Shown here piece by piece: positions 37,101 to 45,288 of a DNA stretch of 64,000 nucleotides (within the stretch, counting starts at the first letter, position 1; each line of letters begins with the position of its first letter). The DNA lies in the NCBI GenBank assembly GCA_903911085.1, contig CAIWCC010000111.1, positions 40,733 through 104,732 on the forward strand, in the 5' to 3' direction. The DNA comes from an uncultured Bacteroidales bacterium (GTDB lineage: Bacteria > Bacteroidota > Bacteroidia > Bacteroidales > Paludibacteraceae). Under the pieces are notes generated by a model that did not search any database, had not been told where the DNA came from, and saw nothing but the letters and a program-made list of their open reading frames with translations. The translations under genes were made by a program, and so were the position numbers.

Positions 37101-37281
37101 TGCTCACGTCGAACAATGGTTTTCCGCTGCTCATGTCCACTACCGAACCTTTTACTTGCACAAAACCACTATTGATGGTTGTGTCCTGCTTTGACTCGAC
37201 ATTTTTTGACCCTACATTATTTTGCGCTTTTACCATAAAAGTAGAAGATACAAATATTGAAAGTATGATGAATAATCTCAT
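34114..37281 (-). CDS. SusC/RagA family TonB-dependent receptor
   Basis: 1055 residues with a signal peptide, an N-terminal carboxypeptidase-like Ig domain (VKGSVVDMSSGKPLFDVSISLKG, about 42-115), a plug domain (LSIRGISS...VVVDGFPID...VLKDAAAISIYGTEGANGVILV, about 165-265), then a 22-strand barrel with late DVNGDHRIDKNDM and the closing MVGVKLGL. It imports glycan pieces with energy from TonB. It is paired with the SusD downstream. The SIYGTEGANG motif is a slight variant of the usual SIYGSRGANG. Confidence 0.94.
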   Translation of the reverse strand: MRLFIILSIFVSSTFMVKAQNNVGSKNVESKQDTTINSGFVQVKGSVVDMSSGKPLFDVSISLKGIRSKTVQTDKNGSFTVFVPTLFNTISVSYPGYQSKEQAIFGASVLKIKLAKENANVAEMLLALPYSNQFQQNLNGSYAIVTQSQDKIGEKKNIHQLINGTVSGLQSTTFSGVPDEGANLSIRGISSLFLNTTPLVVVDGFPIDNTLSAKSIINGNVYNYLSDINVKDIESVTVLKDAAAISIYGTEGANGVILVKTTSGTSGKTYLDVDVQTTLGEKFRDIPVLNGNDYRLNFQNLLYNQGFNNQTIAQTYPFLFNTDKTNADYWRYANNTNWQDVIKRNSFAQDYHLSLRGGDGTSKYLFSVGYKNQEGEITGVDVSRFNARFNLDFKMLKNLSIGTRIYYSKTDKTLVDQGSVTENNPYYIALTKPSFLSVHGKSALGEDLPGYEAGAYDNLNNPLALANEADNKISNNWLLGNVFMNLDLAKGVSTKLNMGLDWRNMDENRFLPSLGRIMDNYGYIRSSEQQFTKSNQIWVEHTFSVDKLLRNMHQINFLAGYNIKVNNRKDDYGYSVNSPSDDFRGLGSGTKVRVDGGSITQRNFSMFANVDYALMSKYLLSAGVRADASSLFRNASNAGFKISSQPFAAAPYLGLTWKVKGESFLRDVDAVSDFKLRTSVGVNLNQQIDPTLNQSYYQSKYYYNIPGLVLEGIANKDLKWESTQKFNVGGDLSLFNNSLRMTLDYFYHKTTDMLLPTQLDGIAGFVNSWENGGEMLNKGVEVGLAQMGEVGNFTWNVGFNIAFAQNKVLSLPNGNDILLDYYGSQSITRVGQAAGQFYGYKSLGVFKDQASADLANLTGDKNLKFMAGDFQFEDVNGDHRIDKNDMQVIGNPNPDFYGGITASVSYKNIDLETLLSYAYGGAVMNVLRSKLEVASGYENQSVAVKRAWKADGDITNIPRTNYGDPLGNGRPSSNWIEDGSYLKMRTLTLAYNFNKKMGFVRNARLYVTGYNLFTLTNYLGLDPEFAVSNSPFVKGYDFGAMPQSRAVMVGVKLGL

Positions 37282-37363
37282 AGATATTATTTTTTGTTGT
37301 TAATTTCGGTATTAAATCAATATTAAATAGTAAAAGTTATTTGTCTGATAATCCACAATTGTC

Positions 37364-37391
37364 AATTCTTAATTCTTAATTCTTAATTCTT
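37364..37391. repeat. 7-bp tandem repeat AATTCTT, four units
   Basis: Four exact head-to-tail units, followed by partial ones, between the FAS1 gene ending at 37405 and the SusC start at 37281. Copy number could vary by slippage and change the spacing between the two genes. Confidence 0.8.
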
Positions 37392-37404
37392 AATTATCAA
37401 TTAT

Positions 37405-38895
37405 TTAAGGTGCTACAGCAGGTATTAATTTTATATTGTCGATATATAAATTTACAGCAGTTGAAATAGATTTTGCACCGTTAGTAAATTTGAGCGTAAC
37501 TTTACCAAAAGCAGGCACATAAATAGTTCCAATATTTAAATCTTGCTTGGTAGTTGGTCGATATGCACCAGCAGCAATTGACTGTTTGGACACATTTACA
37601 TTGTTATAGGCGACATCCAAATAACAACAAGTGGCATCGCTAAAGAAATTCAAAATCACATTGTAATAACCTGGAGGAACACCTCTCCAGTCCTTAGCTG
37701 TAAGCGACAATGGCAGATTTTCGCATACATCTACCGTTACAGACCTCCCCACCGAATAAAGGTTCAACTGAAAAAGCCCTGCTGTGGTGTAGGTACTTGG
37801 TTTTACAATTTGCCGACTAGTTACACTAGTTGGAAATGACGTTTTTTCGAGTTTCAGCAGATTGATATCCTGAGCACTTGTAGTTACATTGCGCTGAAAC
37901 AGGTAATCGACCAATTGTAATGAGCTCAATTCGTGACATATACCATTACTCGCCACAATGTCTGGATTAGTAATATCACTATTCGACACCTTCAAATTTG
38001 TGCCTAAAGCTGATTTCATAGCACTTGTAAGCTGATTTGAATTCAAAGATTTATTCAACAAAGCTATATGTCTGTATAATTTTGATTTGAATTGCGTAGT
38101 ATCTATGTGATTTATTTTGGAGACATCACCACCCAATGCAGCAACAAAATTGGTGGTAAAAATTGTATTAATCAAATCGTTTGTAGGTATAAACAAAGTA
38201 GTTACTTCCGATTCTTTATCAATCCCAATCTGATTGAGATAAGTATTTTGAAGCGTTCGTATGGTATCGTACACTGTTCTTCCCAACGAATCGACACCTA
38301 CAATGGGGCTCAAATCTTTGTTGAAAACCATGGAGTTATTGCTTCGAATATAGCTGTAGAAAGTTGAATAATTAGGATTGGTTTTAATAATTTCGTAAAT
38401 ACTTTTTCTTAACACTACTGCCGTTGGCAATTCATGAATCACCCCATTGGCCGACCTCAGATTTACAGCCGACAATTCCACATTATCGAAAACAGATTTG
38501 CCACCTACTTTTGCCAAAAGCATATATTTACCACTTAAAGTAGCTATGCGTTGGTTTGTAATTGCATTGTCGTAAATGGTTGACGGCACAATATATGAGC
38601 CAACAATAAGTTTTAACGAATCGAGATTATTACGATTCAATTGTCCAAAACTACCGTTTATAGGCGCAAAAACGGTGTAATTATTCGGACTAATTAACAC
38701 AGAATCGTAACCAGTGATTTTTATCAATTCCACAAATTCCGAATACTTAGGTTGACTCTCTAACACTTGTAAAAGGTTACTACCCTCGTATTGAGTATTG
38801 TTGTAATAATCATCGAACTTGTCGGTACACGCAACTAGCATGGCAAACAGCACAAATACTGAGAAAAAATGTTTTGATTTATATTTCAGATACAT
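37405..38895 (-). CDS. Fasciclin (FAS1) domain lipoprotein
   Basis: About 496 residues from the ATG at 38895 (MYLKYKSKHFFSVF); the codon at 38901 is TTG. A lipoprotein signal (FAMLVACTDKFDDYY) is followed by two FAS1 domains: residues about 40-155 (VLESQPKYSEFVELIKITGYDSVLISPNNYTVFAPINGSF) and about 165-325 (EIIKTNPNYSTFYSYI...TTLFIPTNDLI). The C-terminal part (YLDVAYNNVNVSKQSIAAGAY...NLYIDNIKLIP) looks like a carbohydrate-binding beta-sandwich. FAS1 modules mediate adhesion. Lying directly before a SusC gene, it probably acts as an accessory surface glycan-binding or adhesion protein. Confidence 0.85.
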   Translation of the reverse strand: MYLKYKSKHFFSVFVLFAMLVACTDKFDDYYNNTQYEGSNLLQVLESQPKYSEFVELIKITGYDSVLISPNNYTVFAPINGSFGQLNRNNLDSLKLIVGSYIVPSTIYDNAITNQRIATLSGKYMLLAKVGGKSVFDNVELSAVNLRSANGVIHELPTAVVLRKSIYEIIKTNPNYSTFYSYIRSNNSMVFNKDLSPIVGVDSLGRTVYDTIRTLQNTYLNQIGIDKESEVTTLFIPTNDLINTIFTTNFVAALGGDVSKINHIDTTQFKSKLYRHIALLNKSLNSNQLTSAMKSALGTNLKVSNSDITNPDIVASNGICHELSSLQLVDYLFQRNVTTSAQDINLLKLEKTSFPTSVTSRQIVKPSTYTTAGLFQLNLYSVGRSVTVDVCENLPLSLTAKDWRGVPPGYYNVILNFFSDATCCYLDVAYNNVNVSKQSIAAGAYRPTTKQDLNIGTIYVPAFGKVTLKFTNGAKSISTAVNLYIDNIKLIPAVAP

Positions 38896-38919
38896 ACGCA
38901 ATGGTTTTTATTCTTATTA

Positions 38920-40509
38920 TTATTTTACAGGCACAAATTTTACTGCATCCAAATAGGCAACTCCTCCAACTGCACATTGCATCCTGATAACATGAGATTG
39001 AACCGTTGAATACGTAACTGTTGTTAATGGAACTGGTGGAACATCATTCATTAATGTAAAAGTGTTACCATTAATGTCTTTGGTAATTACAGTTCCTGTT
39101 GGCGTATAGGCGCGACTTTGTTGTTGGTCGATATAAGCAATTTTTACGCCATCAAGGTTAAAATCGATAGTAGGTACACCCACACTACCCGAAATACGAC
39201 GCCAACTGTAACAAACTTTATAAGTTCCTTTTAATATTGGGTCGGTGGTCATTTCCACGTAATAAGTTTTGTCTTTGGGATCAAATCGCAACAAATTACT
39301 GGCTACGTTTTGACCTGGATTACTGGTAGTAACCTGCATTGGTTGGTTCAAAGGATACCAAGTAATATAACCACCCAAATTTGCAAAACTCTCGGCAGAT
39401 GTAAATGTAAAGCTACCGCTACAAGTAGGAAATTTGGAACAATCTTTCACAAATGGCAATGTAACTTCCACAGGTTCAGGCCAGTGAACATCCAATATTT
39501 TATCTACAGCATGTACAATTCCATTTTTCACTAACAAATTTGATTTTGACTGTAGCACATTGGTTTTCACAAAAGTAGTATCCACATTACCAGTTAATTT
39601 GTTAAGAGTGTAAACATTATGTGGATTTACAGAAACACCTTTATCGGTAGATAATACTATAAAATCTTGTGCGTGTAATGTTTCGGTATAACTATTTGTA
39701 AACTCCGACAAGAATAGGTTTTTAGGTAAAATATGGTAACGCACAAATATATTTAACGAATCACCATCATCGGTGTAATTACCCAGTTTACTGTACTTTT
39801 TGGCTAAATCGCTGAAACTATTAATCCCATTGGCTTTAAGAAGCGAATCGGTTTCCAAAAATGCAGTATATCTCAATCGTTTTGCAGGATCATCATCCGA
39901 ATTATTGAGCAAGGTATAAAGACCTGTTTTCAAAATTGCCTCAGTCATAATCGAAAAATTACCATCCAAAGTCAAGAAATCGAGCATATTAGTAGATATT
40001 GGTTCCAGCACTGCATCCACTTTGTGATATACACCATTTGTAGCCATAATATCCAGTGTGGTAACTTTCACAGTTCTATTGAGAATGGTATTGTTTACAC
40101 CACCCGAGATATCCATACCCATATATTCGCCTGAAGCAGTGGTGCCAGGCAAAGTGCCAGGCATAAATGCATTGGAACTATAAATGGAACTATACATGTG
40201 ATAAAAAAGAATTTTTCGCCACTCTGCGCCCGAAATATCGGACACTTTTTGGAAACCGCGTTTGGCAAGATATTTTTTTATCGCTTCGTTTGTTGGCACA
40301 AAAAAAGTGTAAGAACCATACGAGTTAAGCATTACTTTCAGTTTGGCACTATCAAGAGCTTGTACCACCTGAGTACAAGCAGTGTCTTGCAATAGAAGTT
40401 GTGAAATAGTTAAACTCGCCGGTGTATTTTGAAAAACAACTTCTCGCTCCACACATCCAACCAATGTTGTAAAAAGAATTACGCTGCAATATAATAAGAT
40501 TTTTTTCAT
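38920..40509 (-). CDS. Fasciclin (FAS1) domain lipoprotein
   Basis: About 529 residues. I chose the ATG at 40509 because MKKILLYCSVILFTTLVGCVERE is a lipoprotein signal; the longer frame upstream overlaps the SusD gene. Two FAS1 domains follow: the first has YTFFVPTNEAIKKYLAKRG and VYHKVDAVLEPIS, the second LNIFVRYHILPKNLF and GIVHAVDKILDVHWPEP. The C-terminal part (YVEMTTDPILKGTYKVCYSWRR...AVGGVAYLDAVKFVPV) is a beta-sandwich like that of the next FAS1 protein. It is 19 bases after the SusD stop and 24 before the next FAS1 gene, so it belongs to the same operon. Confidence 0.85.
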   Translation of the reverse strand: MKKILLYCSVILFTTLVGCVEREVVFQNTPASLTISQLLLQDTACTQVVQALDSAKLKVMLNSYGSYTFFVPTNEAIKKYLAKRGFQKVSDISGAEWRKILFYHMYSSIYSSNAFMPGTLPGTTASGEYMGMDISGGVNNTILNRTVKVTTLDIMATNGVYHKVDAVLEPISTNMLDFLTLDGNFSIMTEAILKTGLYTLLNNSDDDPAKRLRYTAFLETDSLLKANGINSFSDLAKKYSKLGNYTDDGDSLNIFVRYHILPKNLFLSEFTNSYTETLHAQDFIVLSTDKGVSVNPHNVYTLNKLTGNVDTTFVKTNVLQSKSNLLVKNGIVHAVDKILDVHWPEPVEVTLPFVKDCSKFPTCSGSFTFTSAESFANLGGYITWYPLNQPMQVTTSNPGQNVASNLLRFDPKDKTYYVEMTTDPILKGTYKVCYSWRRISGSVGVPTIDFNLDGVKIAYIDQQQSRAYTPTGTVITKDINGNTFTLMNDVPPVPLTTVTYSTVQSHVIRMQCAVGGVAYLDAVKFVPVK

Positions 40510-40528
40510 CGCACTAAAAATGTGTATA

Positions 40529-41953
40529 TTATTTATAATAAGGATTTTGAACCAATAAAGTATTGTTGTTAATGGCATCCGAATTGAGTGGCAAATACCA
40601 ACTTTCGGGATTGTAGATGCGTAGGTTAATAACTTGTTGCTCCACACCATCAAATGAACTTAAGACACGTGAAGTTAACATCGTTTTGTTTGCGTAGTTA
40701 TTGCGCGAAGCTATTCTTAATAAATCGAACCAGCGTTTTCCTTCGTAGCAAAGTTCACGTCCACGCTCATCCAAAACTGCCTCATCTACAGCATTTATAT
40801 TACTAAGTCCGCTTAACAATTCGATATTGGCACGAGTTCTCAATTTATTTATTTCCACAACGGCCGCTGCAATATTTGTAGCATTGTTATTAGCATCTAA
40901 ATGTGCCAACGCTTCAGCTTTCATAAGTACTATATCCGCCAATCGGTACAAAATCCAATGTGCATCATCGGTAGTAACATTGTATTTTACTACATTAAAT
41001 GAATTGCTTACTGCCAATAATCGCCGGGTATCTTTTGTTTCAAATAAGTCATCGGTTAAAGTAGCTGAAAAATAGCTACTTGAATTGAACCATGAACGCA
41101 TTGAATGTTTTTGATTCAATGAATTTAAATATTGAAATTCCCAGATTGACTCAACAGTATTGCCAGGATAATACAGATTTCCTAAAGCCGAACTGGTAAG
41201 TAACGAATACTGCTTTGAATAAACAACTGTATCACAAGCTGATATAGCCTCTTGATATTTTCCCATCCATAAATCTACATCTGCTTCGAGCGCAAAGGCA
41301 GCATATTTGGTGGCACGCCCTTTTACCTGCGTTATGCTAGGATATGTTTTGGGCAAAAATTTTTCGGCCAACTTTACATCGTTGTAAATTTGCTCAAACA
41401 AAACTTGTTGTGACGATTTTCTTAAATTATAATCTTGCACATCGTTTTCGGACGGAACCAACGTAAGAGGCACCTCCTTGAAGGTACGAGCCAACCAAAA
41501 ATAGGTGTAGGCCCGAAGAAAATAAGCTTCTCCAAGAATCTGATTACATTCAGTTTGGGTAAACGATTTATCGAGTTCAACAATGGTTGGCACAAATTTC
41601 AATACCTGATTGGCACCGTTTATCACGCTGTACATATTGGTATATTTAGTCATTGTATTTGACGGATTGACAATAAAAACATCGAATGCCTCTTTGTCAA
41701 CACCAGCCCCTTTACCAGCATTTGACTTTAACAAATCGCCGCGCACTTCGCCCCAGTAAATAAAAGTTTCCAAATTGGTACGTAAAGTAGCATACACACC
41801 TACTATAGAAGAAGTTGCATCCGACTCTGTTTTCCAAAATTCTTCTTTAGTTAAACTATTATCTGGACTAATAGTAAGATAATCATTGCACGACGATAAT
41901 ATTATTAAAAGTGCAATTGGAAAAATTGACTTATATAATTTATTTATTTTCAT
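40529..41953 (-). CDS. SusD/RagB family outer-membrane glycan-binding lipoprotein
   Basis: About 474 residues from the ATG at 41953 (MKINKLYKSIFPIALLIILSSCNDYL; the upstream alternative is TTG). The Cys lies near residue 22. Family patterns are complete: LTKEEFWKTESDATSSIVGVYA, EAYFLRAYTYFWLARTF, DERGRELCYEGKRWFDLLRI, and the ending SWYLPLNSDAINNNTLLVQNPYY. It is shorter than the SusD at 32506. It works with the SusC just upstream. Confidence 0.94.
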   Translation of the reverse strand: MKINKLYKSIFPIALLIILSSCNDYLTISPDNSLTKEEFWKTESDATSSIVGVYATLRTNLETFIYWGEVRGDLLKSNAGKGAGVDKEAFDVFIVNPSNTMTKYTNMYSVINGANQVLKFVPTIVELDKSFTQTECNQILGEAYFLRAYTYFWLARTFKEVPLTLVPSENDVQDYNLRKSSQQVLFEQIYNDVKLAEKFLPKTYPSITQVKGRATKYAAFALEADVDLWMGKYQEAISACDTVVYSKQYSLLTSSALGNLYYPGNTVESIWEFQYLNSLNQKHSMRSWFNSSSYFSATLTDDLFETKDTRRLLAVSNSFNVVKYNVTTDDAHWILYRLADIVLMKAEALAHLDANNNATNIAAAVVEINKLRTRANIELLSGLSNINAVDEAVLDERGRELCYEGKRWFDLLRIASRNNYANKTMLTSRVLSSFDGVEQQVINLRIYNPESWYLPLNSDAINNNTLLVQNPYYK

Positions 41954-42016
41954 TTTTGTAATCAATTAACTGGTTATTAAATTTGCAAACAGTTTTGAGA
42001 ATTGTAAAAAAAATTT

Positions 42017-45000
42017 TCAAAAACTAACCACAGTACTGAACGTAAAATACTTAGCACGTGGAGTAACAGAATTATCTTGTCCCACAGCAAAAGGGTCGGT
42101 GTTGCTTCCTGTTCCTACTTCGGGGTCAACACCGCTATATTTTGTCCACAATAATAAATTTGAACCTGACAAAGTAAAACTTAATGCTCTCAAACCTATC
42201 ATGTTGACCATTTTATTGGCCATTCGATAGGTAAATGACACGTTTGACATTCTGAGAAATGAACCGTCTTCTACATATCTATCGCTTCCAACCCAGTTAA
42301 AACCAGCTCCATACATTGCACGTGGCATATAGGTAACATCGCCTTGCTTTCTCCAACGACTCATAACTGCTGTAGTTTGATTGTTGTCGTTATACATAGA
42401 AGTTGTTTTCATACGTGTGGCATTGAAAATTTGATTGCCATATCTGAAATTAAAAAACATATTGAATGAAAACTCTTTATAAGCCGAAGTAATACCAAAT
42501 CCACCAGCTAGTTTTGGTCGTGAATCGCCAATTTTCACAACATCCTGAATATTGATTACACCATCTTGATTAATATCTTCGTAAATAGCATCACCACCTT
42601 GAAAAATATAACCCGACTGATTAGAAAAACGAATTGGAATTTTTTCACCAGATAGGTTTGTTACAAAACTTCCATCAGAGTTTTTCACAAATGCATCCTC
42701 ATCATTTGCAAATACTCCTTTATATCGCAATCCATAAAATGCACCCATGGCATCTCCCACCCTAATTTTCTGGATAATAGAACCATTATTTATATCATTT
42801 TGCTTGGATATTTCATTGCCACTTGGCAACGAAAGCACTTTGCTATCATTTTTATAAACATTAAAGGTTGTTGCTATTCTCCAATCCTTGTTTTTCACTA
42901 TCACGGCGGTAAGTTCAAGCTCAACACCACGATTTTGCAATTCACCAAAATTCTGATAAGCAGTTTCGAAGCCAGAATTTGTTGAAACTGGACGCTGCCA
43001 TAAAAGGTCATTGGTAACGTTATCGTAAACCTCTACAGTGGCATTAAATCGGTTTTTGAAAAGTGATAAATCCAGTCCTAAATTCCGTTGTTCCGTTTTT
43101 TCCCAACGTAGTGTTGAAAGTTCAAAATTATCGGGTTTTACTCCTGCTTGATCGCCATAATTAATTGTAGAACTGTAAGTTGCATAGTTAGATGCAGACA
43201 CCGCTGGTGCACGACCAGTTAAACCCCAACTAAATCGAATTTTTGATTCCGTATCAATCCATTTAATATTTCTACTTAGCAATTTTTCGCCTCCAAAACG
43301 CCAGAAACCCGATAATGATGGGAAATTTCCATATCTATTTTCACCACCAAAAGCCGAACTTCCATCCCGTCGATAAATGGCTTGCACAGAATATCGGTCT
43401 TTAAAAATATAAATCATTTGTGAGGTTAATGATACCGAACGCGACAATGAACTAGTAGAACCCAGCGAACTAAAAGTATAGCTTGAGTAAGGAGTTAATA
43501 TTGATTCAGATGCTGTGTTATCGGTTACCAATGTAATAGAACGAGCTTGATTTTCCTTCACAATTGTTCCACCACCAATGGTAAATAAATGTTTGTCGAG
43601 ATGAATATTGTAAGTCAACCAGTTTTTTTGGTAAAGTGTCAGTCCATATTTTGGAACTGAAGTAGCAGTATTCACTCCACTTGCAATGTTTGTACGGGTA
43701 TATTCTTTTCCGGTTGCCGATTGAGGTAAAAACTTATCACTTTCCGAATTCTCGTATTGTAATGACAACACACTTAACAGATTAAGATTTTCGTTAGGTC
43801 GAAGTTGCATTTGTACACTGCTGTTTAGCAAGTCTGATTTAGTTTGTGCATTTGCCAGATAAGCTGTTGCCACAGGATTGTTCAAACTACCCTGAAAACC
43901 AGTAGGATTAAGAAAATAATTGTAGGTATCATTCCCAAATCTATCTTGCGCATAAATTGGTTTCACTGGTGCAATAATATTAGCATCTGCAATAAGCTGA
44001 GAGGTGTTTTCTTTTTTTACACTGTTGGTAAATGACACATCGGATGTAAATTTCAATTTGCTCGACACTTTGTAATCGAAAGCCAAACGCCCACTTGCAC
44101 GATTAAACCCAGTGCCAATGGTTGTACCCGATTCGGACAAATAGCCCAAACTTACTGAATATGAGGTTGAATTTCCACCACCCCGTATGGATAAATTGTT
44201 GTCGGACTGAAGACCAGAACGTGTTACGGCTTGCAACCAATTGCTGTTATTATTATAGTTTTCGTAGTTAATATTATCAGGTTCAAGAAAAAGGTCATCG
44301 GGTGTTTTTTCCATCAAATAACGGTTTTGATACGCCTCCAAAATCATAGTTTTATATTGCGTACCATTGAGTAACGGTAACTGCTCGGGGGCACGTGTAA
44401 ACGAAAATTTGGAAGTAACCGTTACACTTGGTCGAATATTATCACCACGTTTAGTAGTAATGGCAATCACACCATTGGCACCTTCTGAACCATAAACAGC
44501 TGTGGCTGCGGCATCCTTCAAAATGTCGATAGTGGCAATATCAGTAGGCGGAATATTCAATAAATTGCTAATGCCTTCGGAGCTAGTCATATCGCTTTCG
44601 GCAGGGATATTACTTGTCCACGGAATACCATCCACCACTATCAACGGACGAGTATTTAAACCCAACGAACCCGATCCACGTAACTGAATCATTGCGCCAG
44701 CGCCTGGGTCGCCTGAATTCATTGAAACCATTAAACCCGATACACGCCCATCCAAAATCTCCTCGATTGACGCAGCTGGTATCCCCTCTAAATCTTTCAT
44801 TTTAATGGTGGAAGCCGACGAAGCCAAGTTTCGTTTGTCAACATTCATAAACCCATTGTTTACACTATTCGAATTACCAACAATTTCCACACCCTTCAAC
44901 TCGTTTTCATTATCGAGCAAAACAATATTAATGGTGGTACGCCCATTTACTTTAATTTCTTGAGGTTTACAACCCATAAATGTACAAATTAAAGTGGCGC

Positions 45001-45223
45001 TAGGTTTGGTAACACGCAATTGATAATTACCATTCACATCGGCACTTACTCCACTTATTGTTCTATTATTGGCATCGCGTTCAAGTACTATTGCACCAGT
45101 CAAAGGAAATCCTTTTGAATCTTTTACCTGACCCCTAACAATAGTTGATTGAGAATAAGAAGATTGTATTAACAATGAAAAAAACATGGCAATAATTATC
45201 TTCGTTCTGTTTCTAAATTTCAT
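42017..45223 (-). CDS. SusC/RagA family TonB-dependent receptor
   Basis: 1068 residues: signal peptide, Ig-like domain (VRGQVKDSKGFPLTGAIVLERD, about 28-105), plug (IQLRGSGSLGLNTRPLIVVDGIPW...ILKDAAATAVYGSEGANGVIAI, about 155-270), then the barrel with GGDAIYEDINQDGVINIQDVVKIG before the last strands and the closing FTFSTVVSF. It imports oligosaccharides with the SusD that follows 64 bases downstream. The two SusC proteins of the locus differ clearly in sequence, so they are not a recent duplication and may take different glycans. Confidence 0.94.
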   Translation of the reverse strand: MKFRNRTKIIIAMFFSLLIQSSYSQSTIVRGQVKDSKGFPLTGAIVLERDANNRTISGVSADVNGNYQLRVTKPSATLICTFMGCKPQEIKVNGRTTINIVLLDNENELKGVEIVGNSNSVNNGFMNVDKRNLASSASTIKMKDLEGIPAASIEEILDGRVSGLMVSMNSGDPGAGAMIQLRGSGSLGLNTRPLIVVDGIPWTSNIPAESDMTSSEGISNLLNIPPTDIATIDILKDAAATAVYGSEGANGVIAITTKRGDNIRPSVTVTSKFSFTRAPEQLPLLNGTQYKTMILEAYQNRYLMEKTPDDLFLEPDNINYENYNNNSNWLQAVTRSGLQSDNNLSIRGGGNSTSYSVSLGYLSESGTTIGTGFNRASGRLAFDYKVSSKLKFTSDVSFTNSVKKENTSQLIADANIIAPVKPIYAQDRFGNDTYNYFLNPTGFQGSLNNPVATAYLANAQTKSDLLNSSVQMQLRPNENLNLLSVLSLQYENSESDKFLPQSATGKEYTRTNIASGVNTATSVPKYGLTLYQKNWLTYNIHLDKHLFTIGGGTIVKENQARSITLVTDNTASESILTPYSSYTFSSLGSTSSLSRSVSLTSQMIYIFKDRYSVQAIYRRDGSSAFGGENRYGNFPSLSGFWRFGGEKLLSRNIKWIDTESKIRFSWGLTGRAPAVSASNYATYSSTINYGDQAGVKPDNFELSTLRWEKTEQRNLGLDLSLFKNRFNATVEVYDNVTNDLLWQRPVSTNSGFETAYQNFGELQNRGVELELTAVIVKNKDWRIATTFNVYKNDSKVLSLPSGNEISKQNDINNGSIIQKIRVGDAMGAFYGLRYKGVFANDEDAFVKNSDGSFVTNLSGEKIPIRFSNQSGYIFQGGDAIYEDINQDGVINIQDVVKIGDSRPKLAGGFGITSAYKEFSFNMFFNFRYGNQIFNATRMKTTSMYNDNNQTTAVMSRWRKQGDVTYMPRAMYGAGFNWVGSDRYVEDGSFLRMSNVSFTYRMANKMVNMIGLRALSFTLSGSNLLLWTKYSGVDPEVGTGSNTDPFAVGQDNSVTPRAKYFTFSTVVSF

Positions 45224-45288
45224 ATTATATTGATTAATGGCTATATAACTTTATATTTGGAAAAATGGGAAATAAACAAATGCATTTT

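Noticed and set aside
38920..40653. Longer version of the FAS1 protein starting at 40653
   Set aside because: It would overlap the end of SusD by more than 120 bases and bury the lipoprotein signal; the ATG at 40509 is better.
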